From assembly GCA_964633715.1 (NCBI GenBank), contig CAZWHQ010000008.1, positions 1 through 64,000 on the forward strand: a stretch of 64,000 nt of DNA. Direction: 5' to 3'. A model generated the notes under the pieces. The model was not told the DNA's origin. It saw only the letters and a list, made by a program, of their open reading frames with translations, and did no database searches. Numbering within the stretch: position 1 is the stretch's first letter; each line of letters starts with the position of its first letter. This stretch comes from JAUWVG01 sp964633715 (GTDB lineage: Bacteria > Acidobacteriota > Aminicenantia > Aminicenantales > Aminicenantaceae). Position numbers and translations under genes: made by a program. Shown in pieces: positions 1 to 8,428 of this stretch.

Positions 1-73
1 CATTTCAGGTTTTAGATTGCAAAAATGGAGTCAAAGAAATAAGATACAAGAGACTATTTTTCTAGGAGGACTC

Positions 74-1789
74 ATGAAGCGAGGAAGATATGTCCTGATC
101 ATTTTTCTTGTTTTCTTCATACTCATTGTAGCCACCCTGGCTTCATTTATCTATTTTGAATTTAAAAGAACGCCAACAGTTAAAACCCAGTCTTATTTGG
201 AAATCAATCTCTCGGGAACGATTTACGAAAAATCCGAACCTGATTTATTCTCAACTTTTATTGGAATCAGGCCTCCACTCTCAATGTATGATATCTGGAG
301 AAACATCCAAAAAGCCAAACATGACAGCCGCATCAAAAGTCTGGTTCTGCGCCTAGGCCAACTCCAGTGTGACTGGGCAAAAGTGGAGGAAATACGCCAG
401 AGTGTGCTCGATTTTCGCACCTCCGGAAAAAAAGTTTTCGCCTATATCGGGGAAGTTTTAGAATTTGACAAAGAATACTATCTCGCTACAGCGTGCGACA
501 GTATCATAATTCATCCTCTCGGTACTTTGATCATAAATGGAATTGGAGGATATGTCCCCTTCATCAAGAATGCTTTGGATAAGCTTGGTGTCGAAGCCGA
601 ATTTGAGCAAGTAGAGGAATACAAGACAGTAGGGAATCTGTTTACAGAGGCAGGTTTCACTCCTGCTCACAAGGAAATGATGGAGTCCATTTACACCGAT
701 ATTTTTAATATCTATGTAAAAGGAGTGGCCGATGCAAGAAATATAAGTGAAACTGAAGTTCGTGACTTAATTGATCAAGCCTTTTTTAGAGCGGACCTAG
801 CAAAAGAAGCAAACCTGGTCGATGAACTGTTGTACGAAGACGAATTCTTGAGTTTCATACAAACGGAGGGAAACCAGAAGATTTCCCGAGTCACTCACAG
901 CCAGTACACAAGAATTTCACCCTCATCGGTGGGTTTAAACAAGGGAAAAAAGATAGCGCTCATCTATGGAATGGGCCCCATCCACTCGGGAGAAGGCCTC
1001 AACCAAACAATGGGCAGCAAATCCATAACCAGGCTTATAAGAAGAGCTCGAAATGACGTGACTGTCTCTGCTCTCATTTTGCGTGTCGATAGTCCCGGAG
1101 GTTCTGCTCTGGGATCCGACGACATCTGGAGAGAAATGGCTCTCTTTAAAAAGAAAAAGCCGGTGGTGGTGTCCATGTCCGATGTCGCCGGGTCTGGAGG
1201 CTATTGGATTGCCATGAATGCCGATAAAATTGTGGCCCAACCTCAAACGCTCACTGGATCTATTGGAGTTGTCGCGGGAAAATTCAACATGGCTAAACTT
1301 TTTGATAAATTAGGCATTACGGCAGAAAGAATTGCCTTGGGAAAAAGGGCAGACATGTTCACTTCTTTCCGCAGTCTCACAGAGGAGGAACGATCTCTCC
1401 TGAAGACAGAGATTCTCTGGATCTATGATAAATTCATCACAAAAGTTTCTGTGGGACGAAACCTCAAAAAAGAAGACGTAGACAAGATTGGACAAGGCCG
1501 TATTTGGACCGGACAGCAAGCTAAAAATTTGGGATTGATCGATGAGGTTGGAGGATTGGCCAAAGCCGTTGAACTTGTCAAAGAATTAATAAACGTTCCT
1601 CCTGGAGAAGACGTAAAACTTGACGTATGGCCAAAAAAGCAACCCTTATTCAACAGCATTTTCCAGAGACGATTGATCAGGTCTCAATCTGACTTAGAAT
1701 ACAAACTTGAACAGATAAAACAGGTCTTCCAGCTTCTGCAGGATGAAAGAACCTTAGCTTTAATGCCGTTCTGGGACGCCCCAAAATAG
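74..1789 (+). CDS. sppA: Signal peptide peptidase SppA, 67K type (S49 family)
   Basis: Membrane-anchored serine protease that degrades cleaved signal peptides in the inner membrane, facing the periplasm. The 571-residue product has one N-terminal membrane segment (about residues 6-28) and two S49 repeats, as in E. coli SppA. The expected Ser-Lys dyad is visible: Lys184 in EYKTVGN of the first repeat and Ser374 in DVAGSGGYW of the second, followed by LTGSIGVV. I start at ATG 74 rather than an in-frame ATG at 17 because TAGGAGGA at 63-70 is a good ribosome binding site and the membrane segment then lies at the usual distance from the N-terminus. The TAG stop lies inside the left arm of a long inverted repeat. 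The gene converges on the uvrD-like gene. Confidence 0.93.
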   Translation: MKRGRYVLIIFLVFFILIVATLASFIYFEFKRTPTVKTQSYLEINLSGTIYEKSEPDLFSTFIGIRPPLSMYDIWRNIQKAKHDSRIKSLVLRLGQLQCDWAKVEEIRQSVLDFRTSGKKVFAYIGEVLEFDKEYYLATACDSIIIHPLGTLIINGIGGYVPFIKNALDKLGVEAEFEQVEEYKTVGNLFTEAGFTPAHKEMMESIYTDIFNIYVKGVADARNISETEVRDLIDQAFFRADLAKEANLVDELLYEDEFLSFIQTEGNQKISRVTHSQYTRISPSSVGLNKGKKIALIYGMGPIHSGEGLNQTMGSKSITRLIRRARNDVTVSALILRVDSPGGSALGSDDIWREMALFKKKKPVVVSMSDVAGSGGYWIAMNADKIVAQPQTLTGSIGVVAGKFNMAKLFDKLGITAERIALGKRADMFTSFRSLTEEERSLLKTEILWIYDKFITKVSVGRNLKKEDVDKIGQGRIWTGQQAKNLGLIDEVGGLAKAVELVKELINVPPGEDVKLDVWPKKQPLFNSIFQRRLIRSQSDLEYKLEQIKQVFQLLQDERTLALMPFWDAPK

Positions 1790-2097
1790 AAGATAACTTC
1801 AAAGAACATAAGGTTCGACATCCGAGGATTTAGCCTTACCGAGTTTTGTTCCTCGAGGGAAGCCCGCTATCCCGGCCGCTGAGTATGTTTGAGCACGGAA
1901 GTTTTCAACAGAAGTGGCACGTGTCTTCTTGAGGTTTTCTCTGTGGTGAATAAAGTATCCGCGCGGAGTTACGGAAGCGCCGAGAGGTCTCCTTTCCAAA
2001 GGGGAAAATCCTACAGCATAAAATGGAAGGGTGGTGTGGCGGCGTTAAAAATCCGAGTGGAGTAACGTTGTTTTATGAAGTTATCTTCTATTTTGGG
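1780..2097. repeat. 318-bp element bounded by 22-bp perfect inverted repeats, between convergent genes
   Basis: Bases 1780-1801 (CCCAAAATAGAAGATAACTT...) are the exact reverse complement of 2076-2097, with 274 bp between them. The left arm contains the sppA stop codon (1787-1789). The right arm ends 26 bp from the end of the uvrD-like gene. Joined without the interior, the arms would make one long hairpin suitable as a bidirectional terminator. The interior is more GC-rich and full of small palindromes (for example CCTCGAGG at 1851, and AGAAG/CTTCT around 1910). It contains no RBS-supported ORF. A 66-codon TTG-started frame at 1799-1999 on the minus strand is open but unconvincing. The element may be a MITE-like insertion, an insertion into a terminator loop, or a structured RNA. 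I do not recognise tmRNA, RNase P, 6S or SRP RNA in it. Confidence 0.7.
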
Positions 2098-2123
2098 ATT
2101 TATAAGAAAAATTTTATTTAATA

Positions 2124-5018
2124 TCAGTAGGCAAAGGAATCGGGGCAGATTGTTTTAAAATCACAATAATTGCAGTGATGCCAATCTGGTTTTGCCATAA
2201 AATCCCGGTTCCTGATACCCTCTTTAACCTCTTCAATTTTGCCTGCTGCCTGCTTTAATTCAGATTTGGTTTTTTTGGCAGAACCGATAATATCCGATTC
2301 TAAAAAATGCAGCCGGACCTCATGCAGACGTTCGTCCCGCACCTTAGAAAATGATAATGCATAGAGATCCATTTGAAGGCTATCCCGTGTTTTTTTGTCG
2401 GCCTCTTTCTGGTCCTTCACTTGAGAAGCCTTAAAATCAGTAATGACAGCCCCCTCTTCAAAAAGATCAATCCTGTCCCATCTCCCACTAAACCTCACAT
2501 CATCTAAAAACCATCGGAAATCTTTTTCGATAAGAGAGGGGGCATGGCCCAGAGATTTCTCTCTGCTGTAAAAAAGACCAAGAGCTTTTTTCCCTTCCTT
2601 TTTCCGCATGTCTTCATGTTCGCGACTAAGAAAGCCTTCATTTATCCATCTTTTTTCATACTCTTCGTAGAGTTCATCTTCAGAAATATTGTTCCCTGCA
2701 ATCTTATTCAGCAAATAATAATTGATGACAACATGGAGTGTTCTTCCGAAAACAAGATTGTGATGGGGCAGGACAGGAATACGCATGATGTGCCTGAATT
2801 TATATCTGAGTGGACACGTCAGATAGTCATCAAGACGGAAAAAGCTCAAAGAAATCATCCCATCTTCTTTGACTCTTGGAATTTTGGTCTGGAGAGATTC
2901 GCGGGGAGCATATCTTTTGATCTCCTCAAGAGCCGAGGAACGGAGCGTTTCCTCAGGAGCTTTAGCTAAATCTAATGCTTCCAGAACAAACGGGCTGACA
3001 TGTTTGAGTCGCTTGAGGCCATAATCTCTTGCCCAACTCAAATACAGCTCTTTTTTTGCCCGCGTCATCCCTACATAAAACAGCCGCCTCTCTTCCTGGA
3101 TTGGATTGCCTCCCGAAGGCAAATTTTCATGCATAAGATCATCCGGCACAGGAATTTTTTCTCTCCGCCCCCGACCTGGAAAACGGTCAGCGATCAAACT
3201 CACCATAAATACGATGGAAAACTCCAATCCCTTTGCTTTATGTACGGTCAGAACGTTGACCGCGTCCTCGTCAAAGTCCGCTTCAGCCGATGCGGGATTA
3301 TCTCCGACCTGTTGAAGAAGATCCAGATGTTTAGAAAATGAATCTAGAGAATCGTTTTCACTCAGTTCAGAAAAATTTTTCACTTTATCGAAGAAAATCC
3401 GGATATTTTTCGTTTTTATCTCTTGAAGCAGTCCTCCCTCTTTGACCAAGGATTTCAGATATCCTGATTTTTCCAGGAATGAATACAGAACTTGTCCTGC
3501 ATTTTTAGAGCTTGCCTGGTGGACAAAGTTCAATAGATCTTGGAAAATCCTGATCACTCTTTTGTGCGAATCCTGGGATATTTCTACAGGACTTTTCCCA
3601 TCATGGATTTTTTTGAAGATCTGGTGGAGCGGCATATGTTTTTTATACGCAAAATTAGAAATGATGCTCAGATCATATGGATCAACTTTATAGACTTCAG
3701 AAAGGGAAAGGTGAAATAGACTTTTGCTGTCTTCGAAATCTGTAAGGGCTTTGATAAAAGAAAGCAGAATTTTAATTTCATCCTGAGTATACAATCCTCG
3801 ACTTCCTGAAAACCGGAAAGGAATTCCTTTCATATTCAGAGACTTCAAGACGGGATTTGCATCAATATTTCTCCGAATAAGGACGGCGATATCTTTGTAT
3901 AAAAAACCCTCTCCGGTTTTTTCATGGATGATCTCAGCAACTCGATCTGCCTCATGGGACAGCGTATCAAACTGAAACATGTGAATGCATTTTTCGTCGC
4001 TTTTAACCTGTGATTCGAGTTTTTTATTGATGTTCTCCTTTACCTCTAGCCGGTCCGGATTATTATGTTTAATAAGTTGATACGAAGCATCCAGGATAGG
4101 CTGCCTGGAACGATAATTTTTATAGAGGACAATTTTCTTATAATTTGGATAGACGTTTCGGAAATTTAAGATGTTGCTCAGTGAGGCACCTCTGAAGCGA
4201 AAAATGCTCTGATCATCGTCTCCAACCACGGTGATATTTTTGTGCTTTTCTGCCATCTGTTTGAGAAGTTCAAACTGGATATAGTTTGTATCCTGAAACT
4301 CATCAACAAGAACGTATTTATATTTCTCCTGAAATTCCAGGAGGACAGATGGCCGTTTTTTAAACAGGTCAACCACAATTAACACTTGATCCTCGAAATC
4401 TATTTTTCCTTCCTGTTTCAACAAATCCTGGTACTTGGCATAGACCTGGGCTATTTCAAGGTGCTTGGATGCCTCCTCCTCTTTGACCTCGTCCATGGCA
4501 TTTTTAAGAAGTTTTTTTGCATAGGCTTGATATTCCTCTGGAGAAATATCTTCTTGTTTCAGTTTTTTTATTGTGCCCAGGATTTCTTGTATAAACCGTG
4601 CTGGTGAGCTTAAGGGTCGATAATAATTCAACGGGAATTCGAAGAGATGCTCACAGAAAAAAATAGCCTGCTCGACCTCATCCAAAAGCTTAATATCTGA
4701 ACTATATCCAAGTTCGTGCCCATAATTGCGCAGGACTTTTTCTCCAAATGAGTTGAATGTGCTGATTTCGACAAAGGAGTAGCTGTATGGAATCAAGACA
4801 TCAACCCTCTCTTCCATCTCATTGGCGGCTTTTTCGGTAAACGTCACCGCTAGAATTTGTTCTGGCTTGGCCCGTTTGGTCGCAATGAGATTGGCTATAC
4901 GGTGAGTAATGACTTTTGTTTTCCCTGTTCCCGCTCCTGCTATAATAAGAAGAGGGCCATCCGCGTATGTGACAGCTTCTTTTTGTTCAATATTGAGATC
5001 ACTCGTAAGAGAATTCAT
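2124..5018 (-). CDS. UvrD/PcrA-type helicase fused to RecB-family nuclease with Fe-S cysteines
   Basis: Superfamily 1A DNA helicase of 964 residues, probably acting in repair or recombination. Helicase motifs are plain: Walker A GAGTGKT (28-34), DEFQDTN (motif II), DDDQSIFRFRGAS (motif III), VLTVHKAKGLEF and YVGMTRAKKEL near residue 660. The last ~230 residues form a PD-(D/E)XK nuclease: GRWDRID, then TDFKAS, then the QMDLYAL helix. Four cysteines (about 735, then C949, C952, C958 in CNYCDFKTIC) match the AddB-type Fe-S staple. The domain order resembles AddA-like or UvrD-nuclease fusions more than plain UvrD, so I give no symbol. It is the last gene of a minus-strand run pcm-phosphohexomutase-ftsB-helicase, 30 bp after ftsB. 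Confidence 0.88.
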   Translation of the reverse strand: MNSLTSDLNIEQKEAVTYADGPLLIIAGAGTGKTKVITHRIANLIATKRAKPEQILAVTFTEKAANEMEERVDVLIPYSYSFVEISTFNSFGEKVLRNYGHELGYSSDIKLLDEVEQAIFFCEHLFEFPLNYYRPLSSPARFIQEILGTIKKLKQEDISPEEYQAYAKKLLKNAMDEVKEEEASKHLEIAQVYAKYQDLLKQEGKIDFEDQVLIVVDLFKKRPSVLLEFQEKYKYVLVDEFQDTNYIQFELLKQMAEKHKNITVVGDDDQSIFRFRGASLSNILNFRNVYPNYKKIVLYKNYRSRQPILDASYQLIKHNNPDRLEVKENINKKLESQVKSDEKCIHMFQFDTLSHEADRVAEIIHEKTGEGFLYKDIAVLIRRNIDANPVLKSLNMKGIPFRFSGSRGLYTQDEIKILLSFIKALTDFEDSKSLFHLSLSEVYKVDPYDLSIISNFAYKKHMPLHQIFKKIHDGKSPVEISQDSHKRVIRIFQDLLNFVHQASSKNAGQVLYSFLEKSGYLKSLVKEGGLLQEIKTKNIRIFFDKVKNFSELSENDSLDSFSKHLDLLQQVGDNPASAEADFDEDAVNVLTVHKAKGLEFSIVFMVSLIADRFPGRGRREKIPVPDDLMHENLPSGGNPIQEERRLFYVGMTRAKKELYLSWARDYGLKRLKHVSPFVLEALDLAKAPEETLRSSALEEIKRYAPRESLQTKIPRVKEDGMISLSFFRLDDYLTCPLRYKFRHIMRIPVLPHHNLVFGRTLHVVINYYLLNKIAGNNISEDELYEEYEKRWINEGFLSREHEDMRKKEGKKALGLFYSREKSLGHAPSLIEKDFRWFLDDVRFSGRWDRIDLFEEGAVITDFKASQVKDQKEADKKTRDSLQMDLYALSFSKVRDERLHEVRLHFLESDIIGSAKKTKSELKQAAGKIEEVKEGIRNRDFMAKPDWHHCNYCDFKTICPDSFAY

Positions 5019-5048
5019 AGTACGTTAGGATTGGAAAAAGAAAATATT

Positions 5049-5396
5049 TTATTTTTTCGCCGGGATTTGAGATTTATCCTCTGAATCTGACTTTTTAGCT
5101 TTGATGATGAGCAATTCGTCCGGATAGACAAGTCCCAGTTGGTCCCGGGCTTTGGCTTCATAAGACTTGGGATTAGACTCCAACTCCTCTATTTCTCTTT
5201 CTAATCCTTTTTTTGTTTTCTCTAAAAGTTCGATCTCTTCGAGTAAAGAATCTTTCCGTTTCTGCGCATTATAGACCTCAATCAATCCCTTTTTTCCAAA
5301 GAATGAAGCTATAATTAGAACAAGAAAGAGAAAAACAAGTACAGCAGTCAGGAGCTTGTTCCGAAAGGATTTTGTCGATTGACTGTCCTTTCTCAT
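5049..5396 (-). CDS. ftsB: Septum formation initiator, FtsB/DivIC family
   Basis: Small bitopic divisome protein of 115 residues. It has a short basic cytoplasmic tail, a membrane segment at about 15-34, a periplasmic coiled coil (about 44-78, rich in E, L and K: SLLEEIELLEKTKKGLEREI), then the family's terminal motif ARDQLGLVYPDELLI. In known systems it binds FtsL and FtsQ to activate septal peptidoglycan synthesis. Its start codon shares one base with the stop of the upstream phosphohexomutase (TGATG), so the two are likely translationally coupled. FtsB and DivIC belong to one Pfam family. I use ftsB because the organism looks diderm. Confidence 0.82.
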   Translation of the reverse strand: MRKDSQSTKSFRNKLLTAVLVFLFLVLIIASFFGKKGLIEVYNAQKRKDSLLEEIELLEKTKKGLEREIEELESNPKSYEAKARDQLGLVYPDELLIIKAKKSDSEDKSQIPAKK

Positions 5397-6796
5397 CAGG
5401 TCACCTTCTCCAATCCCAGTTTCATAAGATTCTCCAATTCCTTTTTATTCCCTGCTTCCACATAACAGCGGAGAAGAGGTTCCGTTCCGGAAAAACGGAA
5501 CAAAATCCAGTCATCGTCTGAAAAATCCAGCTTCAATCCGTCAATTGTCTCTGTATTGACGATCTTTCTATCTCCGAGTCTTTCGATGGAACTTTTTGTG
5601 AGGTTTTTTAATCTCCTCTCATTTTCAGACGACATAGCAATGCTGACTTGCCGACTAACTCTTCGTCCATATTGTTTAAACAAATCATCAATCAATGCAG
5701 AAAGGGGCTTTCCCATTGCGGCCAACATCTCAACGAGAAGAAGACCTGCAATAATTCCATCTTTTTCCGGCAGATGGTCCTTGAGAGCTAAACAGGCGCT
5801 TTCTTCTCCGCCAAAAATGATTTTATCTTCAAGAAAAAGTTCTGCAATGAATTTAAAACCTACAGGTGTTTTATATAAGGGGAGTTCAAAACGTCGGGCA
5901 ATTCGGTCGATCAGATGAGTTGTTGCCACTGAACGAGCCACTCCACCACGCCATTTCTTTTGCGTGACGAGATAATCCAAAATCAATGAGAGAACAAGAT
6001 TCGGATCAACAAAATGTCCGCGTTCGTCTACAACTCCGAAGCGGTCTCCATCACAGTCGGTTGCGATACCGATGTGACATTTTTTCTTTCTCACAAGATC
6101 CTTGAGTTCCGTCAGGTTTTCCTCTGTTGATGAGGGAGTTATCCCGCCAAAATAGGGATCGATATACCCGTGAATCTCTTCGACCGGGATATGGTTTTCT
6201 TCGAGGATTTCATCCAGATACTCTCGACTGGTTCCATAGAGAGAATCTGCGGCAACCCGGATTTTTGACTTTCGAATGAGATCAAAATTAATTTTTTTCT
6301 GAAGGAGAGACAGATAGTCGTGCTGAAAATCAATTTTTTCTACATACCCAGTTTTGGGATAATACGGACAAACCGAAGAATCTCTTTTTAGAGATTTTAT
6401 TTCATCTTCTATCATATCTGTTTCTTCAGGTAGGGCAGGGGCTCCCTTTTCCGTGTTGTACTTGAGCCCATTATACTCAGGTGGATTAAACGAGGCTGTA
6501 AAGTTAATGCCTCCTTGGGCTCGCCTTTTAATGATTTGGTTTGCCTGCGCCTGAGAAGGAGAGTCCCTATCTGCTAAGAAAACTCGAATCTTATTATGAG
6601 AAAGGACCTTGGCTGCCTCAAAGGCAAACCGTTCTGATAGGAATCTTGTGTCATAATTGACAACAACTGAAATCTTTTGTTTTGAAAATTTTTTCAGCAG
6701 GTGGTTGGCCACAGCTTGAACGACAATACGGACATTTTGAAAGGTGAACTCTTCGCCCATGATGGCTCGCCATCCTGAGGTGCCGAATTTAATCAT
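5396..6796 (-). CDS. Phosphoglucomutase/phosphomannomutase family protein
   Basis: Alpha-D-phosphohexomutase of 466 residues, interconverting hexose 1- and 6-phosphates. The four family loops are present: phosphoserine loop NFTASFNPPEYNG (about residues 98-110), metal loop ATDCDGDRFG (about 245), sugar loop GGEES, and C-terminal phosphate loop FRFSGTEPLLR. The phosphoserine loop is TAS-F-NP instead of the near-universal TAS-H-NP, and I confirmed this codon by codon near 6490. Substrate (glucose, mannose or glucosamine phosphate) cannot be fixed from motifs. With galU elsewhere in the window, a role in making glucose 1-phosphate for UDP-glucose is plausible. It sits 26 bp after pcm and overlaps ftsB by one base. 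Confidence 0.87.
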   Translation of the reverse strand: MIKFGTSGWRAIMGEEFTFQNVRIVVQAVANHLLKKFSKQKISVVVNYDTRFLSERFAFEAAKVLSHNKIRVFLADRDSPSQAQANQIIKRRAQGGINFTASFNPPEYNGLKYNTEKGAPALPEETDMIEDEIKSLKRDSSVCPYYPKTGYVEKIDFQHDYLSLLQKKINFDLIRKSKIRVAADSLYGTSREYLDEILEENHIPVEEIHGYIDPYFGGITPSSTEENLTELKDLVRKKKCHIGIATDCDGDRFGVVDERGHFVDPNLVLSLILDYLVTQKKWRGGVARSVATTHLIDRIARRFELPLYKTPVGFKFIAELFLEDKIIFGGEESACLALKDHLPEKDGIIAGLLLVEMLAAMGKPLSALIDDLFKQYGRRVSRQVSIAMSSENERRLKNLTKSSIERLGDRKIVNTETIDGLKLDFSDDDWILFRFSGTEPLLRCYVEAGNKKELENLMKLGLEKVT

Positions 6797-6822
6797 TTTT
6801 TAAAAATTAGCACAAGACCTGA

Positions 6823-7566
6823 CTAAAAGCAACCTAAACCACTGCGCTTTTTTATCTCTCCCAGCATCGGCACAAAGCGAACATCTGTTATACGTTTAGA
6901 AACCGGTTTTCCATTTCTCTTCCTCACTAGTGTTAAAGTTTGATAATAAGGAGTGCGTTCTAATGGAATAACCAGCCGGCCTCCTTCTTTAAGCTGTTCA
7001 AGAAGTGGAGGAGGTATCCGATTGGCTGCACATGTGACAATTATGGCATCAAAAGGAGCATGTTCATCCCAACCCATATAGCCATCGCCGACTTTAATGT
7101 TCACATTATTATATTTGAGATCTTTCAGTATCTTGGAGGCTCGCTTCGCCAAGGCTTCTTTAATCTCAATGGAATAAACCTGATCCACTAAATGAGCAAG
7201 CACAGCCGCTTGATAGCCCGAACCCGTTCCGACTTCCAGGACCTTATCTCCCTTTTTGACACCAAGATTCTGAGTCATCAGAGCCACAATATAGGGCTGA
7301 GAGATAGTCTGTTCCTCCTCAATAAGAAGAGCATAATCATTGTAGGCAAGTTTCCGGTCAATTGGTCGAACAAATAGATGTCTGGGAACTTTCCCCATGA
7401 TTTCAAGAACAAGGGGATCCGTTATATCTCTTGCAGCAAGCTGCTGTTCCACCATTCGTTTTCTAAGCAAAGCATAAGGATCCTCTTGGAACTTTAAAGG
7501 AAATGCCATGAAGGAAAAAAAGGTGGTATAAAATAGAATGAGTAGAATCAATATCCCCTTTTTCAT
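6823..7566 (-). CDS. pcm: Protein-L-isoaspartate O-methyltransferase, apparently exported
   Basis: Repairs isomerised aspartyl residues by S-adenosylmethionine-dependent methylation. The 247-residue protein has the family's TISQPYIVALM segment (about 86-96), SAM motif I VLEVGTGSGYQAA (about 109-121), DAIIVTCAA and the C-terminal VRFVPMLG. Unlike cytoplasmic E. coli Pcm it begins with a hydrophobic stretch MKKGILILLILFYTTFFSF that looks like a signal peptide or membrane anchor, which suggests a periplasmic repair enzyme. It is the first gene of the pcm-phosphohexomutase-ftsB-helicase group and is divergent from coaD. Confidence 0.92.
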   Translation of the reverse strand: MKKGILILLILFYTTFFSFMAFPLKFQEDPYALLRKRMVEQQLAARDITDPLVLEIMGKVPRHLFVRPIDRKLAYNDYALLIEEEQTISQPYIVALMTQNLGVKKGDKVLEVGTGSGYQAAVLAHLVDQVYSIEIKEALAKRASKILKDLKYNNVNIKVGDGYMGWDEHAPFDAIIVTCAANRIPPPLLEQLKEGGRLVIPLERTPYYQTLTLVRKRNGKPVSKRITDVRFVPMLGEIKKRSGLGCF

Positions 7567-7897
7567 CCTGATATTATTTTCGCCTTTTTTTTAATAAATT
7601 TCAATCCGTATCCACTGATCAAATAGGTTTCGATTTTTTGTTTTTTTGAAAGAGACACGGTGTGGGGGTGAAATTTCTCCAGATTTTTCCCCTTTGCCGA
7701 TGATGCCTATCACCTCTAGGGGTGATAATACTGGAATAGATATCACCCCCCTATCCCTCCTTTGTGGTGATTGACCGGCTAGTCTCATTTTGGGAACATG
7801 AAGCCATGAAACTGATACAAATTTCTTTTTATGAGAATTTCATGCGGATATCCCGTCTAAAACAGATGGCAAAGAGCTTTTATCAAAGAGGATGATT
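7567..7897. promoter_or_regulatory. 331-bp divergent intergenic region with a cluster of GGTGAT/ATCACC inverted repeats
   Basis: This gene-free stretch lies between pcm (minus) and coaD (plus). Within ~110 bp the motif GGGGTGA or its complement occurs at 7665-7671, twice in the near-palindrome 7708-7727 (TATCACCTCTAGGGGTGATA), at 7741-7749 and at 7766-7771. The right half of the palindrome (7719-7727) also pairs exactly with 7741-7749, and 7742-7747 pairs with 7766-7771. Alternative, mutually exclusive hairpins are therefore possible. It could be a set of protein-binding half-sites for a shared divergent control region, or an RNA switch. I found no convincing -35/-10 pair and no ORF. Confidence 0.5.
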
Positions 7898-8428
7898 ATG
7901 AAAAAACGTACCGCCGTGTATCCGGGTTTTTTTGATCCCATCACAAACGGACATGTAGACATAATTAAAAGAGGGCTCAATGTCTTTGACGCCCTTATTG
8001 TCGCTGTCCTGGAAAATCCCAAAAAAACAGCTCTTTTTTCGACTAAAGAAAGAGTAACTATGATTGAGAATATTTTTTCAGAACAAAAAAATTTGGAAAT
8101 AAAATCTTTCCATGGCCTGCTTGTCGATTTCATGAAAAGTCATCATTCAAAAATTGTTATACGAGGGCTTAGGGCCATCTCGGATTTTGAGTATGAATTC
8201 CAAATGGCTCTCATGAACATGAAACTGGAACCGGAAATCGAAACTCTTTTTATGATGCCCAATGTCAGCTTCACTTTTTTGAGTTCCAGGCTTGTTAAAG
8301 AAGTTGCGATGCTGGGAGGAAAACTGGATGGCCTCGTTCCCCTTGATGTGGAGAATAAATTGAAAGAAAAGTTCAAAGAAAGTCCAGACTTTTCCTCAAT
8401 TCAAGAAGAGGAGAATGAAAGAGAATGA
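7898..8428 (+). CDS. coaD: Pantetheine-phosphate adenylyltransferase
   Basis: Fourth step of coenzyme A synthesis: transfers AMP from ATP to 4'-phosphopantetheine. The 176-residue product has the nucleotidyltransferase signature YPGFFDPITNGHVDII at the N-terminus (TNGH as the T/HxGH motif) and the C-terminal SSRLVKEVAMLGG (ISSTxxR equivalent). An ATG at 7892 is also in frame, but AAAGAGG at 7885-7891 abuts it and is correctly spaced for ATG 7898, so I prefer the latter. The stop overlaps the pilM start by four bases (ATGA), linking coaD to the pilus operon. Confidence 0.95.
   Translation: MKKRTAVYPGFFDPITNGHVDIIKRGLNVFDALIVAVLENPKKTALFSTKERVTMIENIFSEQKNLEIKSFHGLLVDFMKSHHSKIVIRGLRAISDFEYEFQMALMNMKLEPEIETLFMMPNVSFTFLSSRLVKEVAMLGGKLDGLVPLDVENKLKEKFKESPDFSSIQEEENERE

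Noticed and set aside
1799..1999. 66-codon minus-strand frame inside the first inverted-repeat element
   Set aside because: It begins with TTG, lacks a ribosome binding site and ends within the repeat arm; no family resemblance. Kept only as a note under the element.
1780..2097. tmRNA, RNase P RNA, SRP RNA or 6S RNA
   Set aside because: None of the conserved strings of those RNAs that I know (RNase P GAGGAAAGTCC, SRP GGAAGGAAGCAG tetraloop region, tmRNA tRNA-like ends with a T arm) is present.
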